58,239 bases of DNA from HGM13006 sp963649625. Lineage in GTDB: Bacteria > Bacillota > Clostridia > Oscillospirales > Oscillospiraceae. The translations under genes and the position numbers were made by a program. Shown here in pieces: positions 23,561 through 32,442 of the stretch. Numbering within the stretch: position 1 is the first letter of the stretch; every line of letters starts with the position of its first letter. The DNA lies in assembly GCA_963649625.1 (NCBI GenBank), contig CAVJIP010000040.1, positions 1 through 58,239 of the forward strand, written 5' to 3'. The notes beneath the pieces are model-generated. The model did no database searches and was not told where the DNA came from. It was given only the letters and a program-made list of their open reading frames with translations.

Positions 23561-24802
23561 ATGGTTCCACATTTTGAAGAAAAGCTCCGGGAATACGCCC
23601 ATCTGCTGGTGGAGGTGGGCATGAACCTCCAGCCCGGTCAGACCCCCCGCATTGCCGGGCCGGTGGAGTGCGCCCCCTTGGTGCGGCTCTGCGCCCAAAC
23701 CGCCCTGGAGCTGGGGGCCCGAGACGTGATTCTGGACTGGCGGGACGACTTTATCACCCGAGCCCGCTATCTTATGGCAGACCCTGCCGTGTTTTCCCAT
23801 TTTCCCGCCTATCTGCAGGGGAAATTTGACTACCTACTGGAGACGGGCTGTCCCTCCCTCACCATTGTCGGCAGCGACCCGGAGTTGCTCAAGGGAGTAG
23901 ACCCCGCCCGAATCCAGGCCTGGCAGCGCACCAGCGGGGAGTCCACCCGGCCCTATTACGATGCCATGACCGCAGGGGTCTTTCAATGGACCATCGGGGC
24001 CCATCCCACCCCCGCCTGGGCCGGAACCGTGTTCCCGGACAAACCCGAAGCGGAGGCCATGGATGCCCTGTGGGAGGCCATTTTTGAGGCCTGCCGCATC
24101 TCCGGGGACGGTGCCGCCGTGGCCCGCTGGCGGGAGCACTGCCGGCGCATTGCGGCCCGGAGCAAGATCCTCAATGACTACAATTTCAAGTCCCTCCACT
24201 ACCGCAACAGCCTGGGCACCGACCTGACCATCCTTCTGCCGGAGCATCACGTCTGGGCCGGCGGCAGCGAGCTGAGCCGCCAGGGGGTGGAGTTTGTGGC
24301 CAATATGCCCACAGAGGAGATTTTCACCGCCCCCCGCTATGACGGGGTCAACGGGCGGGTCTACGCCGCCCTTCCCCTGGCCTTGGACGGAACCCTGGTC
24401 AAGGACTTTTATATGGACTTCCGGGCAGGCAAAATCGTCAACGTCCACGCCGGGGAGGGGGAGGAAGCCCTTCGGGCCTCCATTGGGGTGGACGAGGGCT
24501 CCGGCTACCTGGGAGAGGTGGCCCTGGTGCCCTATGATTCCCCCATCCGCCGCAGCGGCCTGCTGTTCTACAATACCCTTTTTGACGAAAACGCCTCCTG
24601 CCACCTGGCCTTCGGCTCCGCCTATCCCAGCTGCGTCCGGGGCGGCGAGGAGCTCTCCCCCCAGGAGCAAAAGGCCCTGGGCCTGAATCAGTCCATCAAC
24701 CATGTGGACTTTATGGTGGGCACCCGGGATCTTTCCATTGTGGGCGCCACCCAGGATGGCCGGGAGATTCCGGTATTTGTAGACGGCAGCTTTGCCTTTT
24801 AA
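23561..24802 (+). CDS. M29-family aminopeptidase
   Basis: 413 residues, the usual length of M29 (AmpS/PepS/AmpII) enzymes, which are cytosolic, cobalt- or zinc-dependent aminopeptidases. Family motifs in the C-terminal metal domain are NMPTEEIFTAP, GEVALVPYDSPI, CHLAFGSAY and NHVDFMVGT, providing the Glu, His and Asp ligands. ATG 23561 is preceded by AAAGGAGAAGG; the open frame continues upstream to 23462 without a ribosome site. The NUDIX gene follows after 14 nt, so the two are cotranscribed. Confidence 0.95.
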   Translation: MVPHFEEKLREYAHLLVEVGMNLQPGQTPRIAGPVECAPLVRLCAQTALELGARDVILDWRDDFITRARYLMADPAVFSHFPAYLQGKFDYLLETGCPSLTIVGSDPELLKGVDPARIQAWQRTSGESTRPYYDAMTAGVFQWTIGAHPTPAWAGTVFPDKPEAEAMDALWEAIFEACRISGDGAAVARWREHCRRIAARSKILNDYNFKSLHYRNSLGTDLTILLPEHHVWAGGSELSRQGVEFVANMPTEEIFTAPRYDGVNGRVYAALPLALDGTLVKDFYMDFRAGKIVNVHAGEGEEALRASIGVDEGSGYLGEVALVPYDSPIRRSGLLFYNTLFDENASCHLAFGSAYPSCVRGGEELSPQEQKALGLNQSINHVDFMVGTRDLSIVGATQDGREIPVFVDGSFAF

Positions 24803-24816
24803 GGGGAGGAACCATC

Positions 24817-25320
24817 ATGCAGGGGATCAACACCACCCTTTGCTATATCCAGCGGGAGGAAAGCTATCTGATGCTCCACCGGGTCAAAAAGAAAAACGAC
24901 CTGAATCAGGACAAGTGGATCGGCATTGGGGGAAAGTTTGAGGACAAGGAAAGCCCGGAGGACTGCGTCCTCCGGGAGGCCAGGGAGGAGACAGGGCTGA
25001 CCCTGATTTCCCCGGAATATCGGGGCCTTGTGACCTTTGTCTCCGACCGGTATCCAACGGAATATATGCACCTGTTTTGGGCCGACCAATTCACTGGTGC
25101 CCTGCGGGACTGCGAGGAGGGAGTTTTGGAATGGATTCCCAAGGAACAGCTCCACCGGCTCCCCCAGTGGGAGGGAGACAAAATCTTTCTTCGGCTGCTG
25201 GAGCAGCGGGTTCCCTTTTTCTCCCTCAAGCTCTGCTATCAGGGGGACCGGCTCACCCAGGCGGTGCTGAACGGCCAGTCACTCCCCCTGGGTGCCCACC
25301 TGCAAAATGGCCAGCAGTGA
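24817..25320 (+). CDS. NUDIX hydrolase, MutT-like
   Basis: 167 residues. The NUDIX box is complete: G-KFEDKE-spaced residues leading to REAREETGL (about 39-61), the metal-binding REUxEExGU signature. The N-terminus (TTLCYIQREESYLMLHRVKK) and the W-x-GxGG segment are typical of 8-oxo-dGTP diphosphatases, so nucleotide-pool cleaning is likely, though other NDP-X substrates cannot be excluded. It follows the M29 peptidase gene with GGGAGG before the start. Its last 42 nt overlap a small antisense gene (25279-25374). Confidence 0.92.
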   Translation: MQGINTTLCYIQREESYLMLHRVKKKNDLNQDKWIGIGGKFEDKESPEDCVLREAREETGLTLISPEYRGLVTFVSDRYPTEYMHLFWADQFTGALRDCEEGVLEWIPKEQLHRLPQWEGDKIFLRLLEQRVPFFSLKLCYQGDRLTQAVLNGQSLPLGAHLQNGQQ

Positions 25321-25374
25321 AACCCCCACCAAAGCGCCGAACATACTGCCCAGCATAAATACCACCACCATCAT
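25279..25374 (-). CDS. 31-residue membrane microprotein (DUF3789-like)
   Basis: A short minus-strand frame encoding MMVVVFMLGSMFGALVGVSL then LAILQVGTQGE. It is one membrane helix followed by LLQVG-like residues, which I associate from memory with the DUF3789 family of tiny clostridial membrane proteins. AAAGGAG lies 10-11 nt upstream of the first ATG. Its 3' end runs 42 nt into the convergent NUDIX gene. Function unknown; a chance frame cannot be fully excluded. Confidence 0.55.
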   Translation of the reverse strand: MMVVVFMLGSMFGALVGVSLLAILQVGTQGE

Positions 25375-25522
25375 GGCAAATCTGCTCCTTTCCTCGGTAT
25401 TCCATTCTATGCTGCCCGGAAAACCCGGTGACTATTCACAAAAATTTCATCCTTCCCCGGGGAAATCCGCTATAATAGCTTGAAAGGGGAAGAAAAACCC
25501 CAACATGACAGGAGGAAGCCCT

Positions 25523-26209
25523 ATGGCACAGACGGTTCTCATCATTGAGGATGACCCCAATATTGCAGATCTTCTGCACCTGTACCTAGAAAAAGAAGGC
25601 TACGCCACCACCATCGCCCCGGACGGAGGCAAGGGCCTGGAAAAGTTCCGGGAGCTCAAGCCGGATCTGGTTCTGCTGGACATTATGCTGCCGGTAATGG
25701 ACGGCTGGGAGGTGCTCAAGAGCATCCGTCAGGAGTCCAAAACCCCGGTGATCCTGCTCACCGCCAAGGGGGAGACCAGCGACAAGGTAAACGGCCTGAA
25801 AATGGGGGCGGACGACTATGTGACCAAGCCCTTTGAGGCCAAGGAGGTTTTGGCCCGGGTAGAGGCGGTGCTGCGCCGCACCTCCGGGACGACCCCCTCC
25901 GGCCGCCGGCTGGTGTTTGACAAGCTGATTATCGACATGGATGCCTTTGAGCTGATCGTAGACGGGAAAAAGGTGGACACCCCGCCCAAGGAGATGGAGC
26001 TGCTGTTCCACCTGGCCTCCAGCCCCAACCGGGTCTACACCCGGAATCAGCTTCTGGACGAGGTCTGGGGCTTTGACTATTTCGGCGACAGCCGCACCGT
26101 GGACGTTCACATCAAGCGTCTGCGGGAAAAGCTGGAGGGGGTCAGCGACCAATGGGATTTGAAAACCGTCTGGGGCGTAGGCTATAAATTCGAGGTGTCC
26201 GCTCCATGA
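25523..26209 (+). CDS. OmpR-family response regulator
   Basis: 228 residues. The receiver domain (4-118) has the acidic pair IIEDDPN, phospho-acceptor Asp in LVLLDIMLPVMDG, and the switch Lys in DDYVTKPFEAKEV. The C-terminal winged helix (about 130-226) contains the recognition segment SRTVDVHIKRLREKL. ATG 25523 has GGAGGA upstream; an ATG six codons earlier is inside that site. A TATAAT near 25472 and the palindrome TTCCCCGGGGAA (25452-25463) lie in the upstream region and may take part in regulation. It overlaps the sensor kinase gene by 4 nt. Confidence 0.95.
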   Translation: MAQTVLIIEDDPNIADLLHLYLEKEGYATTIAPDGGKGLEKFRELKPDLVLLDIMLPVMDGWEVLKSIRQESKTPVILLTAKGETSDKVNGLKMGADDYVTKPFEAKEVLARVEAVLRRTSGTTPSGRRLVFDKLIIDMDAFELIVDGKKVDTPPKEMELLFHLASSPNRVYTRNQLLDEVWGFDYFGDSRTVDVHIKRLREKLEGVSDQWDLKTVWGVGYKFEVSAP

Positions 26210-27648
26210 GAAGCTCCTTTTCCCGGCAAATGGCCCTGACGGCAGGGATGCTGCTGCTGAGCTTTGTGCTGCTGGGGTGCAGCTTTTCCAGCCTGTTTTA
26301 TAACCATATGCTCCGGGAGGAAAAAAGTGCCCTGTCCACCAACGCCTCCGCCGTGGCGGCCTTTGTCAGCTCCCAGTCCTCCCTGTCCACCTCCATGGAC
26401 TGGAATTTGCAGCTGGCCGTAAGCTACGGAGCCAATGTGTCGGACACGGACGTGATTCTCACGGACACCGGCGGCACGGTGGTGCTGTGCTCCTGCTCGG
26501 AGTTTTACTGTGACCATGTGGGCAAATCCCTGGAGACGGAGTTTCTCCGGCAGCTGGGCCAGGACGGCTACGTCTACACCACCGGGGTGCTGGAGGGGGT
26601 CTATGAGGACGAGCGGTATCTCTACTCCCTGCCGGTGCGCTCCGCCGGGGCCGGGGAGCTGCTGGGCTATGTGGTGGTCTCCACCGCCACCAAGGACATG
26701 AGCGACATGATGAGCCAAATTATCGGCCTGTTCCTGCTCACCGCCGTGGTGGTGCTGCTGATTGCCATGGCCGCCACCATGCTCATTACCCGCCGCCAGA
26801 CGGAGACCCTGCGGGAGCTGAGCACGGCGGCCAAGCAGTTCGCCCACGGAGATTTCTCCGCCCGGATCAATCCCTACGGAGCCGGGGACGAGGTGGCCGA
26901 GCTGGCCACCGCCTTTAACAATATGGCCTGTAGTCTGGAGCGCTCCGAGTCTCTCCGCCAGGAATTTATTTCCAATGTGAGCCATGAGCTGAAAACCCCT
27001 ATGACCACCATCGCCGGCTTTATGGACGGTATGCTGGACGGCACCATCCCCCGGGAGAAGTATTCCTACTATATGCGCACCGTCTCCGACGAGGTCAAGC
27101 GGCTGAGCCGTCTGGTGCGCAGTATGCTGGACATTTCCCGGCTCAAAGCCACCGGCGAGGCCCTGCAAAAGTCCCGCTTTGACGTGACCGAGGCCCTGGG
27201 CCGCACCCTGCTGACCTTTGAGCAGAAAATTGAGGACAAGCATCTGGACGTGCAGGTGAATATGCCGGAGAAGGCCGTGTGGGTCATGGCCAACGAGGAC
27301 GCCATCACCCAGGTGATTTACAATCTCATTGACAACGGGGTAAAGTTCGCCCAGGAGGGCTCCCCTTTCCTGCTGACCGTGTCCACCTCCGGAGGCAAGG
27401 CTCTGGTCAGCGTGGCGGACGCCGGCCCCACCATCCCCCCGGAGGAGCTGCCCCTGGTCTTTGACCGGTTCCACAAGTCCGACAAAAGCCGCTCCCTGGA
27501 CAAGGACGGGGTGGGTCTGGGCCTGTACATTGTGAAAACCATTCTGGGCAGCCACGGAGAGGACATCACCGTCACCAGCCGGGAGGGCGTCACCACCTTC
27601 ACCTTTACCCTGACCCTGACAAAACCCTATGCTTTCGCTTCTTCCTGA
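26206..27648 (+). CDS. Sensor histidine kinase
   Basis: 480 residues. TM1 (about 12-32), an extracytoplasmic sensor region (33-165) of no recognised family, TM2 (about 170-192), HAMP (193-245), then HisKA with the phospho-acceptor His in FISNVSHELKTPM. The ATPase domain has the N-box (QVIYNLIDNGVKF), and the G2 box GVGLGLYIVKT. The G1 box reads DAGPTIP where DxGxGI is usual, so the second Gly is Thr. It overlaps the response regulator gene by 4 nt, forming a complete two-component pair. Its 3' end overlaps the convergent MATE gene by 22 nt. Signal unknown. Confidence 0.93.
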   Translation: MRSSFSRQMALTAGMLLLSFVLLGCSFSSLFYNHMLREEKSALSTNASAVAAFVSSQSSLSTSMDWNLQLAVSYGANVSDTDVILTDTGGTVVLCSCSEFYCDHVGKSLETEFLRQLGQDGYVYTTGVLEGVYEDERYLYSLPVRSAGAGELLGYVVVSTATKDMSDMMSQIIGLFLLTAVVVLLIAMAATMLITRRQTETLRELSTAAKQFAHGDFSARINPYGAGDEVAELATAFNNMACSLERSESLRQEFISNVSHELKTPMTTIAGFMDGMLDGTIPREKYSYYMRTVSDEVKRLSRLVRSMLDISRLKATGEALQKSRFDVTEALGRTLLTFEQKIEDKHLDVQVNMPEKAVWVMANEDAITQVIYNLIDNGVKFAQEGSPFLLTVSTSGGKALVSVADAGPTIPPEELPLVFDRFHKSDKSRSLDKDGVGLGLYIVKTILGSHGEDITVTSREGVTTFTFTLTLTKPYAFASS

Positions 27649-29003
27649 ATTTCTCCGATTCGCTCCCCATGGAGCCAGCGGGCCCGGAAGTAATAGCACA
27701 CAAAGGCCAGGGAGCTAAGGGTCCAGGTAATGGGATAGGCCCAGAACACCACCCGAATGTCGAAAATCAGCCGGAGGGTCACGGTGATGTAGCTGATACG
27801 GATAATGCACCAGCAGATCATCATCACCAGCATGGGCACCTTGGCTTTTCCTGCCCCCCGGAGGATGCCCGCCATCACATGGCTCAGGGCCAGAAGCAGC
27901 CAGAACAGGGTCTCGATTCTGGCCTGGGCCACCCCGAACCGGATTACCTCCGGCTCCCGGTTAAAGGCCGCCATCAGCCAGGGGGCCAGCAGCCGCACCC
28001 CGATTCCCACCGCCTCCGCAATGGTCATGGCGCAGAGAATACCGAATCTGGCCCCCTTCCGCACCCGGTCATAGTGCTGGGCCCCCAGATTCTGGCTGAC
28101 AAAGGTGGCCATGGCCATGGCAAAGCAGGTGATGGGCAGAAAGCCAAAGCCCTCGATTTTGAAATATACCCCGCAGCCCGCCATGGCCGCCGCCCCAAAC
28201 CGATTGATGGAGGACTGGACGATCACATTGGCAAAGGAGATGATGGAGTTTTGCAGGCCGGAGGGCAGACCGATGCCCAAAATCCTCCGGAGCATGGGCC
28301 CGTCAAAGCGCACCTGCCTGGGCACCACCTGATATTCCGTTTTCTCCCTGCACAGCCGCCGGAAGGCCAGGGCCGCACTGAGAAACTGAGAAAGGGTGGT
28401 GGCAAAGGCCGCCGCCCCCACTCCCATGCCCAGCCCCGCCACAAACAGCAAATCCAGCACCACGTTCACACAGGAGGAAATCATCAGGTAATACAGGGGA
28501 TGCTTAGAATCTCCCACCGCCTGGAGGATGCCCACCGCCACGTTGTAAAGCACCACCGCCAGGGCTCCCCCGAAGTACACCCGGAAGTACAGGACGGAGC
28601 TGGGCAGCACCTCCTCCGGGGTTCCCATCCACCGGAGCAGCACAGGGGTCAGAAGAATCCCCAGTCCCGTCAGCAAAATCCCGGACACCACCCCGAAAAA
28701 CACCGTGGAATGCACCGCCCGCCCCAGGTTCTCCGGGTCCCTGGCCCCGAAATACCGGGCGATCACCACCCCGGCCCCCATGGCGATGCCGTTAAACAGC
28801 CCCACCAGCAAAAAAATCAGGCTGCCGGAGGAGCTTACCGCCGCCAGGGCCTCGCTGCCGATAAAATTCCCCACAATCAGGGAATCCGCCGTGTTATAGA
28901 GCTGCTGGAACAGATTGCCCAGAAACAGCGGAATGGCAAATCCAATGATTTTTCTCCAAATACTTCCCTCGGTGAGCCGGGTCGCCCCGGACGGCCTTTC
29001 CAT
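27627..29003 (-). CDS. MATE-family efflux transporter
   Basis: 458 residues with about 12 membrane segments in two homologous halves, typical of the MatE family (drug/cation antiport). The N-terminal half starts KIIGFAIPLFLGNLFQQLYN and includes ADSLIVGNFIGSEALAAV, a recognisable first-repeat signature. Substrate is not deducible. ATG 29003 follows GAAAGGAGAAGG. It lies downstream of hprK by 78 nt on the same strand and converges with the sensor kinase gene, whose coding end it overlaps by 22 nt. Confidence 0.93.
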   Translation of the reverse strand: MERPSGATRLTEGSIWRKIIGFAIPLFLGNLFQQLYNTADSLIVGNFIGSEALAAVSSSGSLIFLLVGLFNGIAMGAGVVIARYFGARDPENLGRAVHSTVFFGVVSGILLTGLGILLTPVLLRWMGTPEEVLPSSVLYFRVYFGGALAVVLYNVAVGILQAVGDSKHPLYYLMISSCVNVVLDLLFVAGLGMGVGAAAFATTLSQFLSAALAFRRLCREKTEYQVVPRQVRFDGPMLRRILGIGLPSGLQNSIISFANVIVQSSINRFGAAAMAGCGVYFKIEGFGFLPITCFAMAMATFVSQNLGAQHYDRVRKGARFGILCAMTIAEAVGIGVRLLAPWLMAAFNREPEVIRFGVAQARIETLFWLLLALSHVMAGILRGAGKAKVPMLVMMICWCIIRISYITVTLRLIFDIRVVFWAYPITWTLSSLAFVCYYFRARWLHGERIGEIQEEAKA

Positions 29004-29081
29004 TGGTATCCCTTCTCCTTTCTCCCCCTTGGGGGCGCAAGCAGGCACTCGCCCTACTGCAAGTGCCCACTTTTATCCTGA

Positions 29082-30062
29082 TTATTCCTGATTTGCCGCC
29101 ATGGTTGCGTCAATATGCCGGTTGATCTGCTCGGTAAACTCCATGGCCGCATTGTAGCCCATTTTCTTCTGGCGGTTATTCATGGCCGCCACCTCCAAAA
29201 TCACCGCCAGATTCCGCCCCGGCTTCACCGGGATGGTCAGCATGGGAATCTTCACCCCCAGAATGGTGGTAAACTGGTTTTCAATACCCAGCCGGTCATA
29301 GGTCACGTCCTCCCGCCAGTTTTCCAGGTTCACCACCATGTCAATGTTGGAGGCATCCTTGACCGCCCCCATGCCAAAGAGCTTTGCCACGTTGATGACC
29401 CCGATGCCCCGCAGCTCAATGTAGTGGCGAATCAGCTCCGGGGCCGCACCGGTGAGCAAATAGGCCCCCTCCTTTTTGATTTCCACCNNNNNNNNNNNNN
29501 NNNNNNNNNNNNNNNNNNNNNNNNNNNNNNNNNNNNNNNNNNNGCCCCGCTTTACCAGCTCAATGGCCGCCTCGCTTTTGCCCACGCCGCTTTCCCCCAG
29601 CAGGAGCATTCCCTCGCCGTGAACCTCCACCAGCACCCCGTGCCGGGTGAGCCGGGGGGCCAGATAGTGCTTCAGGGTGGCAATGGTGGTGGACACCAGC
29701 TCCGATGTGGTCTCCTGGCTGCGCAGGATGGTGATATTGTGCTTCCGGGCCATGACCATGCACTCCGAGCAGGGCTCCAGTCCCCGGGCATAGATCAGGG
29801 CCGGAGGCCGGAAAGAAAACAGCCGGTCAAAGGCCACCACCCGCTGCTCCGGGGTCATGCCTCCCAGATAGGTGTCCTCCACCAGACCGATCACCTGAAG
29901 CCGGGCCGGCTCAAAGTGCTCAAAAAATCCCGCCAGCTGTAGGGCCGGCCGGTTTACGTCCTCCACGATAATCTGAATCCTGTCAAAATCCGAGGACTGA
30001 AACAGCGTTTCCAGCTTAAACTCCTTGGTCAGGTGCTGGAGAGAAACCGTATAGACAGACAT
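29082..30062 (-). CDS. hprK: HPr kinase/phosphorylase
   Basis: HprK phosphorylates HPr on Ser46 and thereby controls carbon catabolite repression in Firmicutes. The N-terminal domain (about 1-130) is followed by the Walker A loop GESGVGKSE (about 155-163). The C-terminal signature ELRGIGVINVAKLFG and the late VKPGRNLAVILEVAAM are intact. A run of 56 N interrupts it just after ELVKRG; family members have only about eight residues there (HRLVADD-like), so the gap is longer than the expected missing sequence, but the frame is the same on both sides. AAAAGGAG precedes the ATG. No ptsH is adjacent. Confidence 0.93.
   Translation of the reverse strand: MSVYTVSLQHLTKEFKLETLFQSSDFDRIQIIVEDVNRPALQLAGFFEHFEPARLQVIGLVEDTYLGGMTPEQRVVAFDRLFSFRPPALIYARGLEPCSECMVMARKHNITILRSQETTSELVSTTIATLKHYLAPRLTRHGVLVEVHGEGMLLLGESGVGKSEAAIELVKRGXXXXXXXXXXXXXXXXXXXVEIKKEGAYLLTGAAPELIRHYIELRGIGVINVAKLFGMGAVKDASNIDMVVNLENWREDVTYDRLGIENQFTTILGVKIPMLTIPVKPGRNLAVILEVAAMNNRQKKMGYNAAMEFTEQINRHIDATMAANQE
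29488..29543. other. Assembly gap (56 N)
   Basis: Undetermined bases inside hprK, removing the segment after the Walker A helix. Confidence 1.
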
Positions 30063-30093
30063 GGCACTGCTCCTTTTCCATTGTTCTTATGCC

Positions 30094-30122
30094 ATTATAC
30101 CCGGAATCCGTCCATTTGGCAA
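30094..30122 (-). promoter_or_regulatory. Promoter of hprK
   Basis: Minus strand TTGCCA (30122-30117), 17-bp spacer, TATAAT (30099-30094). Confidence 0.75.
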
Positions 30123-30326
30123 CACTCCCCTTTCCCCCGATTGGCCGAATCCGCCCCTTCCGGGCAAAGTTTTTATAAAAAATTCACAGTTTTCCCCTGT
30201 TTTGGGGGAGATTTTTTCCCTCCCATCTGATATAATACATACCTGTCTGCAATATTTCCCTCCAGGGAGCGGACATTGGCCGTATTGCCCCGGCGATACG
30301 GCGCCTACAGAAAGGATGTTGTGCTT

Positions 30327-32075
30327 ATGCTATGCCCCAACTGTGGCCGGGAGCTTACCGACCACGAAACGATATGCCCGGACTGCGCCACGCCTCTGCC
30401 TCAGGAGGAGGCCCAGGAACAGCCCGTCCAGGAGGAGCCTGATATTCCCGTAACAGAGGCCCCCACCCAGCCGGAGGAGGCCCCGGAGGCCGAAGCCCCT
30501 GCCGATGGGGAGGAGGCCCAAGCCACCGAGCCGGAGGAAACCGAAGCCACCGGGGACACCGAAGATTCTGAGGATACCGAAGTCACCGAGCCGGAGGATA
30601 CCGAAGTCACCGGGGACGCCGAATCTTCTGAGGAAACCGAAACCACCGAGCCGGAGGATTCCGCAGAAGCCGAAACCACTGCGGAAGCCGAGGAGGCTGA
30701 GGATTCCGAGGAGGCCCCTCCCGCCGGGAAAAAGCGTTCCCCTCTGGCCATTGTCCTGGGGGCCATTATCGGCCTGCTGCTGATTGTGGTGGTATGTCTC
30801 ACCGTCACCCTGACCACCCTGTCCAAAACCGGCAGTATGCCCGGCTTTATCACCGCCATTACCGAGCGGCTCCATCAGGACAGCTTTGACCCGGACGCCT
30901 CCGCCGTTGTGGTGGTAAATGCCGACGGCGCCTCTGTTGCCACCCTTACCAACGCAGAGTTTAGCTACTACTTCTGGGGCGAGTATTATTACTACATCCA
31001 GAACAACGGCTTTGGCTTTGACGCCTCCCAGCCTCTGGAGGAACAGCAGTACAGCGATGCCCTGACCTGGCAGGACTACTTCGTCCAAAGCGCCTGCACC
31101 TCCATCCAGCAGATTCAGGCCCTAAAGGCCGCCGCTGCGGAGGCGGGCTTCACCATGCCCGAAGACTATCAGAGCCAGTATGACAGCACCATCTCCTCCA
31201 TGGCCGACTATGCCCAGCAGGCCGGCTTTACCGATGATGAGGGCAACGGGGACGTGCTGGCCTATATTCGGGACTCCTATGGAGAATCCGCCACCCAGGA
31301 GAGCTTCCAGCAGTATCTTTACGACTCCTACTTTGTCACCGCCTACTCCAATGAGCTGTATAACAGCCTGACCTTTACGGATGCGGAAATCGAAGCCTAT
31401 TATGACGACAACGCCGACACCTTCACCGCCTATGGCATTGAAAAGTCCGACCAGCCCAATGTAAACGTCCGGCATATTCTTATTCAGCCCGCCGACACCT
31501 CCGACAGTGAGGAGAGCTCAGACTCCGCCGCCGAGGCGGTCAGTGAGGAGGCCGCCTGGGCCGATGCCAAGGCCGAGGCCGAGCGGATCTACAAGGAGTG
31601 GAAGGCCGGAGATGCCACCGAGGAGAGCTTTGGAGAGCTGGCCAACACCTACTCCACCGACGGCGGCTCCAACACCACCGGGGGCCTCTATGAAAACGTA
31701 TACCCGGGCCAGATGACGGAGGAGTTTAACGACTGGTGCTTTGACGCCGCCCGGAAGGCCGGCGACACCGCCATTGTGAAAACCAGCTTCGGCTATCACA
31801 TTATGTACTATGTGGGGGCCACCGACAGCTACTATTGGAAAACCAGTGCCGAGCAGGATCTCCGCTATCAGACCTACAACGACAAGCTCACCGAACTGAT
31901 GGACGGCTGCGGCATATCCACCGCGGACACCCTGGCCATTACCACCCCCGCAGCCATCTCCACCATTCAGGCCAACGCCGCCAGCTCCGGCACCGCCACC
32001 GATACTACCGACACCACCGACACCACCGACACCGCCGACACCACCGACACCGCCACAGACAGTGCGGTAGGCTAA
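30327..32075 (+). CDS. Membrane parvulin-type foldase with zinc ribbon
   Basis: 582 residues. A zinc ribbon opens the protein (MLCPNCG...CPDC, 3-22), then an acidic Glu/Thr/Pro-rich stretch with imperfect about 20-residue repeats (about 25-133), one membrane helix (LAIVLGAIIGLLLIVVVCLT), and an extracytoplasmic SurA/PrsA-like region. The PPIC domain shows VNVRHILIQPA and the later GGLYENVYPGQM...FGYHIMYYVG. It ends in a Thr/Asp repeat tail (TDTTDTTDT). It probably assists folding of exported proteins; classical PrsA is a lipoprotein, so this N-terminal layout is unusual. ATG 30327 follows AAAGGA with a 10-nt spacer. Confidence 0.85.
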   Translation: MLCPNCGRELTDHETICPDCATPLPQEEAQEQPVQEEPDIPVTEAPTQPEEAPEAEAPADGEEAQATEPEETEATGDTEDSEDTEVTEPEDTEVTGDAESSEETETTEPEDSAEAETTAEAEEAEDSEEAPPAGKKRSPLAIVLGAIIGLLLIVVVCLTVTLTTLSKTGSMPGFITAITERLHQDSFDPDASAVVVVNADGASVATLTNAEFSYYFWGEYYYYIQNNGFGFDASQPLEEQQYSDALTWQDYFVQSACTSIQQIQALKAAAAEAGFTMPEDYQSQYDSTISSMADYAQQAGFTDDEGNGDVLAYIRDSYGESATQESFQQYLYDSYFVTAYSNELYNSLTFTDAEIEAYYDDNADTFTAYGIEKSDQPNVNVRHILIQPADTSDSEESSDSAAEAVSEEAAWADAKAEAERIYKEWKAGDATEESFGELANTYSTDGGSNTTGGLYENVYPGQMTEEFNDWCFDAARKAGDTAIVKTSFGYHIMYYVGATDSYYWKTSAEQDLRYQTYNDKLTELMDGCGISTADTLAITTPAAISTIQANAASSGTATDTTDTTDTTDTADTTDTATDSAVG

Positions 32076-32084
32076 GCCCCGAAG

Positions 32085-32118
32085 CAAAAGGCCCCTCCTT
32101 CGTAGGAGAGGTCTTTTG
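32085..32118. terminator. Bidirectional terminator
   Basis: CAAAAGGCCCCTCC / GGAGAGGTCTTTTG, a long stem with one mismatch. It ends the foldase gene (CTTTTG) and, on the minus strand, the candidate small RNA (CCTTTTGC). Confidence 0.8.
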
Positions 32119-32251
32119 TCCGTCCGAGGGAGTCCAGCCCCGGACGAAGGGGTGAAAGAAAGAAGGTAAACCAGCATTCGCCGGTGAAGCGGGCAGGGAC
32201 AATTTCAGGCATTCTGGGTAACATTTCCGAAACATTCTTCACGAATCCTTC
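32085..32251 (-). ncRNA. Candidate small RNA, about 165 nt
   Basis: A perfect-spacing promoter at 32258-32286 points left on the minus strand, and the next minus-strand structure is the terminator at 32085-32118. No convincing gene lies between them: the open frames there lack a ribosome site and run into the foldase gene. The 3' half is GC-rich and self-complementary (GTCCG...CGGAC). Existence of the RNA is inferred from signals only. Confidence 0.45.
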
Positions 32252-32257
32252 ACAGAA

Positions 32258-32286
32258 AGTATACCAGTTCCTGTGCCATCTGTCAA
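32258..32286 (-). promoter_or_regulatory. Consensus promoter of the candidate small RNA
   Basis: Minus strand TTGACA (32286-32281), 17-bp spacer, TATACT (32263-32258). Confidence 0.8.
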
Positions 32287-32387
32287 TCCCGGGTTTGATT
32301 CGCCCCTGTTTTTTAGCAGTTTGCACAAATTCTCCCTGCCATTCTTATCATCCACATGAGGCCCCTGCCGCAAAATATGCTCTTTTA

Positions 32388-32416
32388 TTGATTTTCTCTT
32401 AGAAATATGATAGTAT
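32388..32416 (+). promoter_or_regulatory. Promoter of the acyltransferase gene
   Basis: TTGATT (32388-32393), 17-bp spacer, TAGTAT (32411-32416). Confidence 0.65.
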
Positions 32417-32442
32417 GACCTCGAAGGATAGGAGGGGATGCT

